NCBI RefSeq assembly: GCF_018919395.1
Contig: NZ_JAHLME010000007.1
Location: 62,001 to 126,000 of the forward strand
DNA: 64,000 nt
From: Geomonas azotofigens
GTDB taxonomy: Bacteria; Desulfobacterota; Desulfuromonadia; Geobacterales; Geobacteraceae
Direction: 5' to 3'
Position 1 is the stretch's first letter; each line of letters begins with the position of its first letter. Position numbers and translations under genes: made by a program. Below the pieces are notes generated by a model. It was not told the DNA's origin. It saw nothing but the letters and a program-made list of their open reading frames with translations, and did not search any database. Shown here piece after piece: positions 9,689 to 18,261 of this stretch.

Positions 9689-10963
9689 ATGACCTACGCC
9701 GAAACGCTCGCGCACATCTATGCCCTTGGTCGGTTCGGCATCAAGCCCGGGCTCAGCAGGATCACGGCCCTTCTGGCCGCCCTGGGCAATCCGCAGGACG
9801 CCTTCAAGGCGGTCCACGTGGTCGGCACCAACGGCAAGGGGTCGACGGCGTCCTTTCTCTGCTCCATTCTCAAGGCCGGCGGCTACCGCACGGGACTGTT
9901 CACCTCGCCGCACCTGATCTCCTTCACCGAGCGCATCCAGATCAACGGCGCCGAAATCGGGGAGGCGGACGTGGTGCGCCTCGCCGAGGCGGTGATGGCG
10001 GTCGCGCCCGAGGAGACCACCTTCTTCGAGATCGTCACGGCGCTGGCGATCCTCTATTTCGCCGAGGCGGGCGTGGAGATCGCCGTTTTCGAGGCGGGGA
10101 TGGGGGGACGGCTGGACGCCACCAACGTTTTGCCGGGCGTGCTCTGCGCCATCGCGCCGATCTCCCTGGAACATACCGATTATCTTGGTAAAACTATCGA
10201 GGATATCGCCGCCGAGAAGGCCGGTATCTGCAAGCCGGGCGCGCCCATCCTGGCGGCTCGCCAGGAGCGCGACGCGCAGTTCATCATCGAGCACCACGCG
10301 GCCCAGCTCGACGCGCCGCTTTTCCGCCAGGGGGAGTCCTTCGACGCCTTCTGGCTCGATGGTCTGCTCAACTACCGCGGCATCGGGGTGACGCTGGATG
10401 CCCTTTCCTGCGGCCTTTACGGTCGCTACCAAAGCGGCAACGCGGCGCTGGCACTTGCCTCGGCGGAGCTCATGCGGGCGGTGGGATTCCCGGTGACGCC
10501 CCAGGCGATGATCGCGGGGGTGGCCAGCGCGCGCTGGCCTGGTAGGATGGAACTTTTCCCGGGGCCACCCCGGCTGCTGCTCGACGGCGCCCACAATCCG
10601 GCGGGGGCCACCGCACTGGCCGAGGCGCTCGTCGATTTCCCGCGCCGGCAGCTCTTCCTGGTCGCCGGCGTCATGGCGGACAAGGAGCTCTCGGGCATAC
10701 TGGCGCCGCTATTGCCGTTGGCGGACCGCGTCTTCGCCGTCGCTCCCGCCCTGGAGCGCGCCCTTCCCGCCGGGGAGTTGGCGACCTACTGTTTCGGCGC
10801 CGGCGTGGAGGCGATGGACGCGGGGAGCGTGGCGGAAGGGCTCGAGCTGGCGCGCAGCCTGGCCCAGGACGACGACCTGATCCTGGTCTGCGGCTCCCTG
10901 TTCACCGTCGGTGAAGCCCGCAGTCACTTGAAATCGCGGAACTTCGAGCCGTTTAGAGGGTAG
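9689..10963 (+). CDS. folC: Dihydrofolate synthase / folylpolyglutamate synthase
   Basis: FolC adds glutamate to dihydropteroate and further glutamates to folates, using ATP. The 424-residue protein has the Mur-ligase-type ATP loop VVGTNGKGSTASF (about residues 46-58), the ITSLEHTDYLG-like segment (here ISLEHTDYLGKTIEDIAAEKAGI), and the ligase C-domain motif LLLDGAHNPAGATAL. Length and order are typical. It is followed closely by lptD. Confidence 0.95.
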   Translation: MTYAETLAHIYALGRFGIKPGLSRITALLAALGNPQDAFKAVHVVGTNGKGSTASFLCSILKAGGYRTGLFTSPHLISFTERIQINGAEIGEADVVRLAEAVMAVAPEETTFFEIVTALAILYFAEAGVEIAVFEAGMGGRLDATNVLPGVLCAIAPISLEHTDYLGKTIEDIAAEKAGICKPGAPILAARQERDAQFIIEHHAAQLDAPLFRQGESFDAFWLDGLLNYRGIGVTLDALSCGLYGRYQSGNAALALASAELMRAVGFPVTPQAMIAGVASARWPGRMELFPGPPRLLLDGAHNPAGATALAEALVDFPRRQLFLVAGVMADKELSGILAPLLPLADRVFAVAPALERALPAGELATYCFGAGVEAMDAGSVAEGLELARSLAQDDDLILVCGSLFTVGEARSHLKSRNFEPFRG

Positions 10964-10977
10964 GCGCGAAAAAGGCG

Positions 10978-11006
10978 ACTGTAGGTCAGACTGGTCAGAC
11001 TGGTTG
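10978..11006. repeat. GTCAGACTG short tandem repeat
   Basis: Three imperfect units of the form GGTCAGACT sit between folC and lptD. Function is unknown; it may be a worn copy of an intergenic repeat. Confidence 0.4.
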
Positions 11007-11049
11007 GACTTGAATTAACGTGTTGAACGTCTTTTTGCCGTGGAGTGAG

Positions 11050-13182
11050 ATGAAACCTGCAAGAGCCCTTTGGCTCCTTACCTACCTGCTGTTTTCGGCG
11101 AGCCTTGCCCATGGCAAGGATAAGGCCATGTCTTTCAGCAAGGCGCCTCCCACCGAGAGGGCAGTCGCCCCTGATAAGGCGAACACGTCCGAAAAGGTGA
11201 ACCTCCCCGACAAGGAGGTCACCCTCAAGGCCGACTCCGTCTTCGTCGATACCCCGACCGAGAGCTACCAGGCTGAGGGGAACGTGCACATCCTGCAGGG
11301 GGGCGCTTCCCTGCTTGCCGACAGCGTCATCTACCGTCGCTTGAGCAGCGACGCCCTGGCCGAGGGGGACGTGCTCCTGGAGCGCGGCGGCGACACCATG
11401 AAGGGGGACCAGCTCTCCCTGAACCTGCTCACCCAGAAAGGGGAGCTCCTAAACGGCGAGCTCTTCATCAAGAAATCCAATTTCCGGCTGCGCGCCCCGC
11501 GCCTGTTGAAAACCGGCGAGGATGATTACCGGGTCGAGAGCGGCATCTTCACCACCTGCGACGGCGATCACCCGAGCTGGCGCTTCGAGGCGAAGAAGGT
11601 GGACGTCACCCTGGATGAATACGCCACCGCGAGAGACGCGGTCTTCTACGTGGATGACATCCCGATCTTTTACACCCCGTACCTGGTCTTCCCGGCCAAC
11701 ACCGAACGGCAGTCCGGCCTCATGATCCCGAAGCTCGGCTTTTCCTCGAAAAAGGGCTTCTTCGTCGATCAACCCTATTACTGGGCTATCGACCCGAGCC
11801 AGGAGGCGACCTTCGACCTCGACCTCGAGAGCTCGCGCGGCGTCGGGACCGGCGTCGATTACCGTTACCTGCGTCCTAACGACAGCCAGGGGCGCCTGCG
11901 CGCCTTCGGCATCTACGACACCAACGAGTCCAAGTTCCGCGGCGAGGTGCAGCAAAAGCACCTGGAGCTGCTGACGCCGGAGCTGACCCTCGCCTCCACC
12001 ATCCACATGGTCTCGGACCGCAAGTACTACCTCGATTACGGCGAGTTCTCCGGCGAGTACAACCGCCAGCTCCTCGAGTCGTCGGTCTCCTTCGACCGGC
12101 GCTGGCAGCGTTACGGCCTTTTCGGCGCGCTGACCTACGACCAGGACCTCGAGGCGCTCAACAACCGCGCCACGCTGCAGCGGCTCCCCACCTTCGGCTT
12201 CATCGCCGCCGGCGAGAAGCTGGGCCCGGTCTTCGTCTCCATGGACTCCAGCCTGACCAACTTCGAACACGCCGTGGGGCCGACCGGGCAGCGCCTCGTC
12301 CTGCACCCCCGCGTCAGCTACTACGCGAAACCGGCCGGGATCCTCGATTTCTCGCTCTTCGGGGCGTTCCAGCAGCGCCTGTACAACGCGCATGGCGACA
12401 CCGCCGAGACCGGCTGGCGCCAGATCGGCCAGGCCGACGGCGGCGGCTCGCTCTCCTTGCCGCTGGAGCGGATTTACGACAACGGCACGCTGCGGCACCT
12501 GCTGGTCCCGTCGCTGCACTACAACTACGTGCAGCGGCGCAGCGACGAGGATCTTCCCTTCTACGACTACGGCGACCGGGTGCTCGGGCAGAGCATCGCC
12601 TACTGGTCCGTCGCCAACACCTTCACCCGCAAGTACGCGAGGGAAGGGATGCCCGACGAGTACCGCGACATCCTCTACCTGAAGTTGTCCCAGGGGTACC
12701 AGTTCTCCGGGCAGCGCCGCGAGCTGCTCACCCTTGTGGACGAGGGAAACCGCCTCACCGACCTGATGCTGGAGAGCGTCGTCACCCCGCTGAAGGACGT
12801 GTCCCTGCTGATGGACGGGCGCTACAACACGTCCGACAACGTCCTTTCCACCGCCAACCTCGGGCTGCAGGTCAAGGGGGAGGGACGTAACCAAGCCAGC
12901 GTCACCTACCGGCACAGCCGCGACGAGCTCGACTACCTCGGCGCCGGGGTCACCTTCCCGCTCACCAGCCAGCTGACCGCCGACGTCCTCGGGCGCTACT
13001 CCTTCGACAAGGGGGGCTTCCTGGAATCGCGCTACGCCGTTGAGTACCGGCAGCAGTGCTGGAGCGTGATCCTCGCTTATTCCGACCGCGTGAGCAGTCA
13101 CCAGGTAAGCGGCGAGAAGCAGTTCACCATCAACTTCTCGCTGGCCGGCGTGGGCTCCCTGGGGCCGATCCAGACCTTCTAG
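11050..13182 (+). CDS. lptD: LPS-assembly protein LptD
   Basis: LptD is the outer-membrane barrel that, with LptE, inserts lipopolysaccharide into the outer leaflet. The 710-residue protein has a signal peptide (about residues 1-20), an OstA/LptA-like periplasmic domain with the YQAEGNVHILQGGASLLAD pattern (about 65-170), and a large C-terminal barrel with many Tyr/Arg strands, including RQSGLMIPKLGFS. The start at 11050 follows GGAG; the frame opens at 11020 without a ribosome site. Length is near the family norm. Confidence 0.93.
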   Translation: MKPARALWLLTYLLFSASLAHGKDKAMSFSKAPPTERAVAPDKANTSEKVNLPDKEVTLKADSVFVDTPTESYQAEGNVHILQGGASLLADSVIYRRLSSDALAEGDVLLERGGDTMKGDQLSLNLLTQKGELLNGELFIKKSNFRLRAPRLLKTGEDDYRVESGIFTTCDGDHPSWRFEAKKVDVTLDEYATARDAVFYVDDIPIFYTPYLVFPANTERQSGLMIPKLGFSSKKGFFVDQPYYWAIDPSQEATFDLDLESSRGVGTGVDYRYLRPNDSQGRLRAFGIYDTNESKFRGEVQQKHLELLTPELTLASTIHMVSDRKYYLDYGEFSGEYNRQLLESSVSFDRRWQRYGLFGALTYDQDLEALNNRATLQRLPTFGFIAAGEKLGPVFVSMDSSLTNFEHAVGPTGQRLVLHPRVSYYAKPAGILDFSLFGAFQQRLYNAHGDTAETGWRQIGQADGGGSLSLPLERIYDNGTLRHLLVPSLHYNYVQRRSDEDLPFYDYGDRVLGQSIAYWSVANTFTRKYAREGMPDEYRDILYLKLSQGYQFSGQRRELLTLVDEGNRLTDLMLESVVTPLKDVSLLMDGRYNTSDNVLSTANLGLQVKGEGRNQASVTYRHSRDELDYLGAGVTFPLTSQLTADVLGRYSFDKGGFLESRYAVEYRQQCWSVILAYSDRVSSHQVSGEKQFTINFSLAGVGSLGPIQTF

Positions 13183-13220
13183 GGACGGGGCGCCGCCGTC
13201 CCGGCGCAAGCGCTAAGAAG

Positions 13221-13290
13221 TTGACACTTTTGCTTTTCCCGGTGTATCTACAATAGTCGGCTGAAAACGGGCGCCTCTTGGTCAGCGCCC
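13221..13290 (+). promoter_or_regulatory. Promoter and leader hairpin for rfbB
   Basis: TTGACA at 13221-13226 and TATCTA at 13245-13250 are 18 bases apart. The leader then carries GGGCGC (13269-13274) facing GCGCCC (13285-13290), a hairpin ahead of the AGGAGG ribosome site. Confidence 0.5.
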
Positions 13291-13316
13291 GACTGCGAGA
13301 GCCGTCAGGAGGTCTT

Positions 13317-14384
13317 ATGCAGGATGTATTCACCCCCACCTCGTTGCTCGTTACCGGAGGGGCGGGGTTCATCGGTTCCAATTTCATCAACCACTTCATG
13401 GCCGGGAACCCGAACTGCCGGGTCATCAACCTGGACCTGTTGACCTACGCCGGCAATCTGAAGAACCTGACCGCGGTGGAGGGGAACGCCAACTACCGCT
13501 TCGTGAAGGGGGACATCTGCGACGGCGAGCTGGTGGCGCGCCTGCTGGCCGAGGAAAAGGTCGATGCCGTGGCGCACTTCGCCGCCGAATCGCACGTCGA
13601 CCGCTCCATCACCGGCCCCGACATCTTCGTGAGAACCAACGTGATGGGGACCCAGACCCTCCTGGAGGCGAGCCGTCTGCACGCCGAGAAGCTCCCTGAC
13701 TTCCGCTTCCTGCAGGTTTCCACCGACGAGGTCTACGGCAGCCTGGGCTCCGAGGGTTACTTCACCGAGGAGACGCCGCTGGCGCCGAACTCCCCCTATT
13801 CCGCGAGCAAGGCCGGGGCGGACCTCCTGGTGCGCGCCTACTTCGAGACCTTCGGTCTGCCCACCCTCAACACCCGCTGCTCCAACAACTACGGCCCCTA
13901 TCACTTCCCCGAGAAGCTGATCCCGCTCATGATCCACAATATCCTCAAGAAGCGCTCCCTGCCGGTGTACGGCGACGGCCTCAACGTGCGCGACTGGCTG
14001 CACGTGAAGGACCACTCCGCAGCCATCGAGCGCGTGCTCAAGCGGGGCAAGCCCGGTGAGATCTTCAACGTGGGCGGCAACAACGAGTGGAAGAACATCG
14101 ACATCGTGAAGCTGGTCTGCGACCTGATGGACGAGCGCCTCGGGCGCGCTCCCGGCGCGAGCCGCGAGCTGATCACCTTCGTCAAGGACCGCAAGGGGCA
14201 CGACCGGCGCTACGCCATCGACGCCTCCAAGTTGAAGCGCGAGCTCTCCTGGGAGCCGAGCTACACCTTCGAGCGCGGCATCGCCGAGACCATCGACTGG
14301 TACCTGGCCAACCAGGGGTGGGTCGAAGAAGTGGTCACCGGCGCCTACCGGGAGTATTACGAGATGCAGTACGGAGCGGCCTAA
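13317..14384 (+). CDS. rfbB: dTDP-glucose 4,6-dehydratase
   Basis: RfbB (RmlB) converts dTDP-glucose to dTDP-4-dehydro-6-deoxyglucose, the second step to dTDP-rhamnose for surface polysaccharide. The 355-residue short-chain dehydrogenase fold has the NAD loop VTGGAGFIGSNF (about residues 10-21), STDEVYGSLG, and the YSASKAGAD catalytic Tyr/Lys. CAGGAGG at the right distance supports ATG 13317 over the upstream in-frame start 13278. rfbD follows; rfbA and rfbC are not in the window. Confidence 0.96.
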   Translation: MQDVFTPTSLLVTGGAGFIGSNFINHFMAGNPNCRVINLDLLTYAGNLKNLTAVEGNANYRFVKGDICDGELVARLLAEEKVDAVAHFAAESHVDRSITGPDIFVRTNVMGTQTLLEASRLHAEKLPDFRFLQVSTDEVYGSLGSEGYFTEETPLAPNSPYSASKAGADLLVRAYFETFGLPTLNTRCSNNYGPYHFPEKLIPLMIHNILKKRSLPVYGDGLNVRDWLHVKDHSAAIERVLKRGKPGEIFNVGGNNEWKNIDIVKLVCDLMDERLGRAPGASRELITFVKDRKGHDRRYAIDASKLKRELSWEPSYTFERGIAETIDWYLANQGWVEEVVTGAYREYYEMQYGAA

Positions 14385-14397
14385 AGAAAAATACAAG

Positions 14398-14533
14398 TTC
14401 TACGTTCTATGTTCTACGTTCTACGTTAAAATCTTTGCCTGTTCCTGGTCGCACCTTCTGTGGTTCTGGTGCCACAAGCGCACGAGCACGATGTTTGGTG
14501 CCAACCTAGAACTTAGAACGTAGAACGTAGAAC
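14398..14533. repeat. Paired inverted GTTCTAC/GTAGAAC arrays between rfbB and rfbD
   Basis: About four 7-base GTTCTAC units (14398-14427) face about four GTAGAAC units (14506-14533) across some 78 bases, so a long hairpin can form. The same design recurs at 18133-18243. After the right arm both copies run into similar bases (AACAGGTTTT / AACGGGTTTT) that lead straight to the next start codon. Confidence 0.8.
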
Positions 14534-14551
14534 AGGTTTTAAGGGGTTGAG

Positions 14552-15385
14552 ATGATTCTGGTAGTCGGCAGCAAGGGGATGTTGGGGCAGGAGTTGATGG
14601 CGCTGTACGGTGACGCCGCGCGCGGGGTCGATGTCGACGAGATCGATATCACCGACCTCGAATCGGTGCAGCGGACACTCCTCACCCTGAAACCCTCCGT
14701 GGTGATCAACGCCGCCGCTTACACCGACGTGGACGGCTGCCAGTCCAACGCGGAACAGGCCATGATGGTCAACAGCGAAGGGGTGGGCTTTCTCGCCATG
14801 ATCAGCAAGGAGATCGGCGCCAAGCTGGTCCAGGTGAGCACGGACTACATCTTCGACGGCCAGAAGGGGTCGCCCTACGTCGAAGATGACCTGGCGGGCC
14901 CGCTCAGCGTCTACGGCGAGTCGAAGCTCGGCGGCGAGATGAACACCTGGTTTAACCCCAACCACCTGATCGTGCGCACCCAGTGGCTCTACGGCCACGG
15001 CGGCAAGAATTTCGTGGAGACCATGCTGAAACTGGGCGCGGAGAAGAAGGAGTTGACCGTGGTTGACGACCAGATCGGCTCCCCCACCTGGACCCGCGAC
15101 CTGGCCCTCGCCATCAAGGCGCTGCTGGACAAGGGATGCCAGGGGACCTATCACGCGGCCAACTCCGGGTTCGTGTCCTGGAACGGCTTCGCCAAGGAGA
15201 TCTTCCGGTTGGCCGGACTCGACGTCGCCGTCCTGCCGATGACCACGCAACAGTTGAACCGACCGGCGCCGCGGCCGCTGTATTCCACCCTGGACTGCGG
15301 CAAACTGCGGCAGGACACGGGCTTTGTGCCCCAGCCCTGGCAGGACGCGCTCAAACGCTACCTGGAACTGAGGCCGGCACGATAA
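14552..15385 (+). CDS. rfbD: dTDP-4-dehydrorhamnose reductase
   Basis: RfbD (RmlD) performs the NADPH-dependent last step to dTDP-L-rhamnose. The 277-residue protein opens with ILVVGSKGMLGQEL, the nucleotide-binding loop, followed by NAAAYTDVDGC, STDYIFDG and YGESKLGGE, which hold the usual catalytic Tyr and Lys. Length is normal. It lies after rfbB, with the repeat element at 14398-14533 between them. Confidence 0.95.
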   Translation: MILVVGSKGMLGQELMALYGDAARGVDVDEIDITDLESVQRTLLTLKPSVVINAAAYTDVDGCQSNAEQAMMVNSEGVGFLAMISKEIGAKLVQVSTDYIFDGQKGSPYVEDDLAGPLSVYGESKLGGEMNTWFNPNHLIVRTQWLYGHGGKNFVETMLKLGAEKKELTVVDDQIGSPTWTRDLALAIKALLDKGCQGTYHAANSGFVSWNGFAKEIFRLAGLDVAVLPMTTQQLNRPAPRPLYSTLDCGKLRQDTGFVPQPWQDALKRYLELRPAR

Positions 15386-15397
15386 ATCCTGAAACTT

Positions 15398-15428
15398 GGG
15401 CGCATGATTGTTCGCCCCTACAGACCTG
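15398..15428. repeat. GGGCG..CGCCCCTAC palindromic repeat, copy 2
   Basis: GGGCGCATGATTGTTCGCCC followed by CTACAGACCTG. It matches the element at 53-82 in core and tail, and lies directly after rfbD. Confidence 0.6.
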
Positions 15429-15479
15429 AATGCACCTAAACAGGTTGCGCAACCACCACTAAACGACATGGAGGCGATC

Positions 15480-15872
15480 ATGGAACGCGGAGAGCGTCCC
15501 TGGGGAACATACACAGTCCTGGACGAGCACAACGGCTACAAGATCAAGCGCATCGAGGTGCTGCCCGGCCAGAGGCTTTCGCTGCAGATGCACCATCACC
15601 GCAGCGAACACTGGATCGTGGTTTCCGGCACAGCCAAGGTCACCTGCGGCGAGACGGTGAAGATCATCAACATCAACGAGTCGACCTTCATCCCGATCGG
15701 GTCGACGCACCGCCTGGAGAACCCCGGCGTGATCCCGCTGGTCATCATCGAGGTGCAAAGCGGCGAGTACCTGGGCGAGGACGACATCGTCCGCTTCCAG
15801 GACGACTACCACCGCGTCGAGTCTCCTGGTGCGGAGAGCGCCGTCGAGGCCGTCGTGGAGCCTGTCGTATAG
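15480..15872 (+). CDS. Stand-alone mannose-6-phosphate isomerase cupin domain
   Basis: A 130-residue cupin matching the C-terminal isomerase half of bifunctional type II PMI/GMP enzymes: [41 protein letters not shown] with the metal-binding His/Glu set, and the late cupin motif STHRLENPG. It would interconvert fructose-6-P and mannose-6-P. GGAGG before 15480 supports this start. The guanylyltransferase half is a separate gene (17054-18127), with nhaA in between. The nhaA ATG follows the stop codon with no gap. Confidence 0.85.
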   Translation: MERGERPWGTYTVLDEHNGYKIKRIEVLPGQRLSLQMHHHRSEHWIVVSGTAKVTCGETVKIININESTFIPIGSTHRLENPGVIPLVIIEVQSGEYLGEDDIVRFQDDYHRVESPGAESAVEAVVEPVV

Positions 15873-17024
15873 ATGCATAAACAACTGAGCCTGCTCAGGG
15901 AGTTCTCCGTTCCCCTGGCGGCCGGCGTCATCGCCGCGCTGTTCTGGGCGAACCTGGCGCCGGAGCAGTACCACCACTTCCTGCACGACCCGCTTTTCGC
16001 GGGTCTTTCTGTTCACTTCGTCACCAACGACCTGTTCATGGCGTTTTTCTTCGGCATCGCAGCCGTGGAGATCACCCAGAGCTGTCTGCCGGGGGGCGAT
16101 CTGTATCCCCTTCGGCGCGCCGTCAACCCGCTGTTGGCGACCGTTGGAGGGATTCTGGGGCCGGTCGTGCTCTACCTGCTCCTCAACGCCGCCTTCGGCG
16201 CTCCCGCGCTGTACCGCGGCTGGGGCATTCCGACCGCGACCGACATCGCACTGGCCTGGCTCGCGGCGCGCTTCATCTTCGGCAAGGGGCACCCGGCCAT
16301 CTCGTTCCTGCTCCTGCTGGCGATAGCCGACGACGCCGTGGGGCTGCTGATCATAGCCCTTTTCTACGGCGACCCGCTCGCCCCGGTGCAGCCCCAATGG
16401 CTGCTCTTGTGCGGCGCCGCGCTGGCCCTTTGCTGGGGGCTGCGCCGCGCCAGGGTCGCCAGTTACTGGCCCTACCTCATCTTCGGGGGGACGCTCAGCT
16501 GGTTCGGGCTGCATGAGGCGCACCTGCACCCGGCGTTGGCGCTTACCCTGGTGGTTCCCTTCCTGCCGCACCCGCCGGTGGAGAAGCGCCACATGTTCGA
16601 CTTCGATCCTGACGACCTCACGCCGCTGTCACGCTTCGAGCATGACTGGAAGCTGTTCGTCGACCTTGGGCTCTTCGTCTTCGGGCTGGTCAACGCGGGG
16701 GTCGCCTTCGGTTCCGTCGGCCCGGCCACTTGGCTGGTGCTGGCTTCCCTGCTCTGCGGCAAGATGATCGGTATCGTCGGCTTCGGGCTCATGGGGAGCA
16801 AGCTCGGTTTCCCGCTCCCCATCGGGGTGGGGCTGCGCGAACTCTTCGCCACCGGGCTCGTCGCCGGAATCGGTTTCACCGTGGCGCTCTTCGTCGCCGG
16901 CGAGGCGTTCCCCGATTCCGAAACCGGTTCGTCCGCCAAGATGGGCGCCATGTTGAGCCTTCTTTCCTTCTTTCCCGCGGCGCTGGTCATGAAAATGCGC
17001 GGCCCCAAGCGGGGAGGGGCCTAG
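15873..17024 (+). CDS. nhaA: Na+/H+ antiporter NhaA family
   Basis: A 383-residue inner-membrane protein with about 11-12 hydrophobic helices. It carries NhaA hallmarks: WGIPTATDIALA, then LLLAIADDAVGLLIIALFY with the paired Asp residues that bind the ion, and GIGFTVALFVAGEAF near the C terminus. NhaA exchanges Na+ for H+ to control pH and salt. The start codon directly abuts the stop of the cupin gene, so translation is probably coupled, which is an odd place for an antiporter. Confidence 0.9.
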   Translation: MHKQLSLLREFSVPLAAGVIAALFWANLAPEQYHHFLHDPLFAGLSVHFVTNDLFMAFFFGIAAVEITQSCLPGGDLYPLRRAVNPLLATVGGILGPVVLYLLLNAAFGAPALYRGWGIPTATDIALAWLAARFIFGKGHPAISFLLLLAIADDAVGLLIIALFYGDPLAPVQPQWLLLCGAALALCWGLRRARVASYWPYLIFGGTLSWFGLHEAHLHPALALTLVVPFLPHPPVEKRHMFDFDPDDLTPLSRFEHDWKLFVDLGLFVFGLVNAGVAFGSVGPATWLVLASLLCGKMIGIVGFGLMGSKLGFPLPIGVGLRELFATGLVAGIGFTVALFVAGEAFPDSETGSSAKMGAMLSLLSFFPAALVMKMRGPKRGGA

Positions 17025-17053
17025 TCGGAAATATTTCACAGCTGGAGGAAACC

Positions 17054-18127
17054 ATGTACATCGTCATCCTGGCGGGCGGCTCCGGCACCAGGTTCTGGCC
17101 GCTGTCCCGCAAGAGCACACCGAAGCAGCTCATGTCCGTCTTTGGCGGCAAGTCCATGCTGCAAAGGACGGTGGAACGCGTCCTGCCGCTCGATCCCAAG
17201 CGGGTAATGGTGGTCACCAACGCCTTGCAGGCGGCCGAGACCCGGGCGCAACTGGCGTACATCAAGGGGGTCCCGGTCGACGTGATCGAGGAACCGGTCG
17301 GGCGCAACACCGCGCCGGCCATCGGCCTGGCCGCCTCGATCATCGCCCGTTTCGATCCGGACGGGATCATGGTGGTGCTCCCGGCCGACCACTACATCGT
17401 CGACGAGGAGACCTTCCGCGCCACGCTGGTGACCGCCCGTTCCGTCGCCGTGAGCGGCGCGCTGGTGACGCTCGGCATCACCCCGACCAGGCCGGAGACC
17501 GGCTACGGCTATATCGAGGCATCCCAGCCGGGCGATTCGGGCGCCGCGCCGGTGAAACGCTTCGTCGAAAAGCCGAACCTGGAGCGCGCCATGGAGTTCC
17601 TGGCCTCCGGGAACTTCTACTGGAACAGCGGCATGTTCGTCTGGGGGGCCTGCGCCATACTGGACCAGATCGGGCGGCACATGCCCGGGCTCTCCCAGGC
17701 CCTGGCCAAGCTCTGCTTCGAGTCCGACGTCTGGGAACTTTCCGACCTGAAGCCGCAGATAGCGGAGGTTTACGGCGGCATCACGGGGGAGTCGATCGAC
17801 TTCGGCGTCATGGAGAAGGCGCAGGACGTGCAGGTGATCGCCGCCTCCTTCGGCTGGAGCGACGTGGGCTCCTGGAGCGCGCTTCCCGAGGTCATCGAGT
17901 CCGATGCGCAGGGGCACGTGCTGATCAACTCGGCCGGCGCCGTGTCGGTCGGCTCCAAGGGGTGTCTTGCCTATGGCAACGGTAAAGTGGTAGCCTTTGT
18001 CGGCGTCAGCGACCTGATCGTGGTGGACACCCCCGACGCGCTGCTGGTCTGCTCCAAGGAGGCCGCCCAGGACGTGAAGAAAGTGGTCGAGGAACTGGAG
18101 CGGCAGGGGAAGCAGGAACTGCTTTAG
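17054..18127 (+). CDS. manC: Mannose-1-phosphate guanylyltransferase
   Basis: Makes GDP-mannose from mannose-1-P and GTP. The 357-residue nucleotidyltransferase begins with MYIVILAGGSGTRFWPLSR and has the FVEKPNLERA and WNSGMFVW motifs of the ManC family, but it lacks the fused isomerase cupin, which is encoded separately at 15480-15872. GGAGG upstream sets ATG 17054; the frame is open to 16730 inside nhaA, which is not credible as coding. Confidence 0.94.
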   Translation: MYIVILAGGSGTRFWPLSRKSTPKQLMSVFGGKSMLQRTVERVLPLDPKRVMVVTNALQAAETRAQLAYIKGVPVDVIEEPVGRNTAPAIGLAASIIARFDPDGIMVVLPADHYIVDEETFRATLVTARSVAVSGALVTLGITPTRPETGYGYIEASQPGDSGAAPVKRFVEKPNLERAMEFLASGNFYWNSGMFVWGACAILDQIGRHMPGLSQALAKLCFESDVWELSDLKPQIAEVYGGITGESIDFGVMEKAQDVQVIAASFGWSDVGSWSALPEVIESDAQGHVLINSAGAVSVGSKGCLAYGNGKVVAFVGVSDLIVVDTPDALLVCSKEAAQDVKKVVEELERQGKQELL

Positions 18128-18132
18128 AAACT

Positions 18133-18243
18133 GTTCTACGTTCTACGTTCTAGGTTCTACGTTAACTACCTAACCTGTTTGTCAGGTGCTGAGTGGATGG
18201 CGGGGGAGCTTAAACGTAGAACGTAGAACATAGAACGTAGAAC
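18133..18243. repeat. Paired inverted GTTCTAC/GTAGAAC arrays between manC and AOR gene
   Basis: Four GTTCTAC-type units (18133-18163) face four GTAGAAC-type units (18212-18243). Same design as 14398-14533 with an unrelated, shorter loop. Confidence 0.8.
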
Positions 18244-18261
18244 GGGTTTTCTGGGGTTAGT

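Noticed and set aside
14398-14533. CRISPR array
   Set aside because: Units are 7 bases long and contiguous, arms are inverted, and there are no unique spacers or cas genes.
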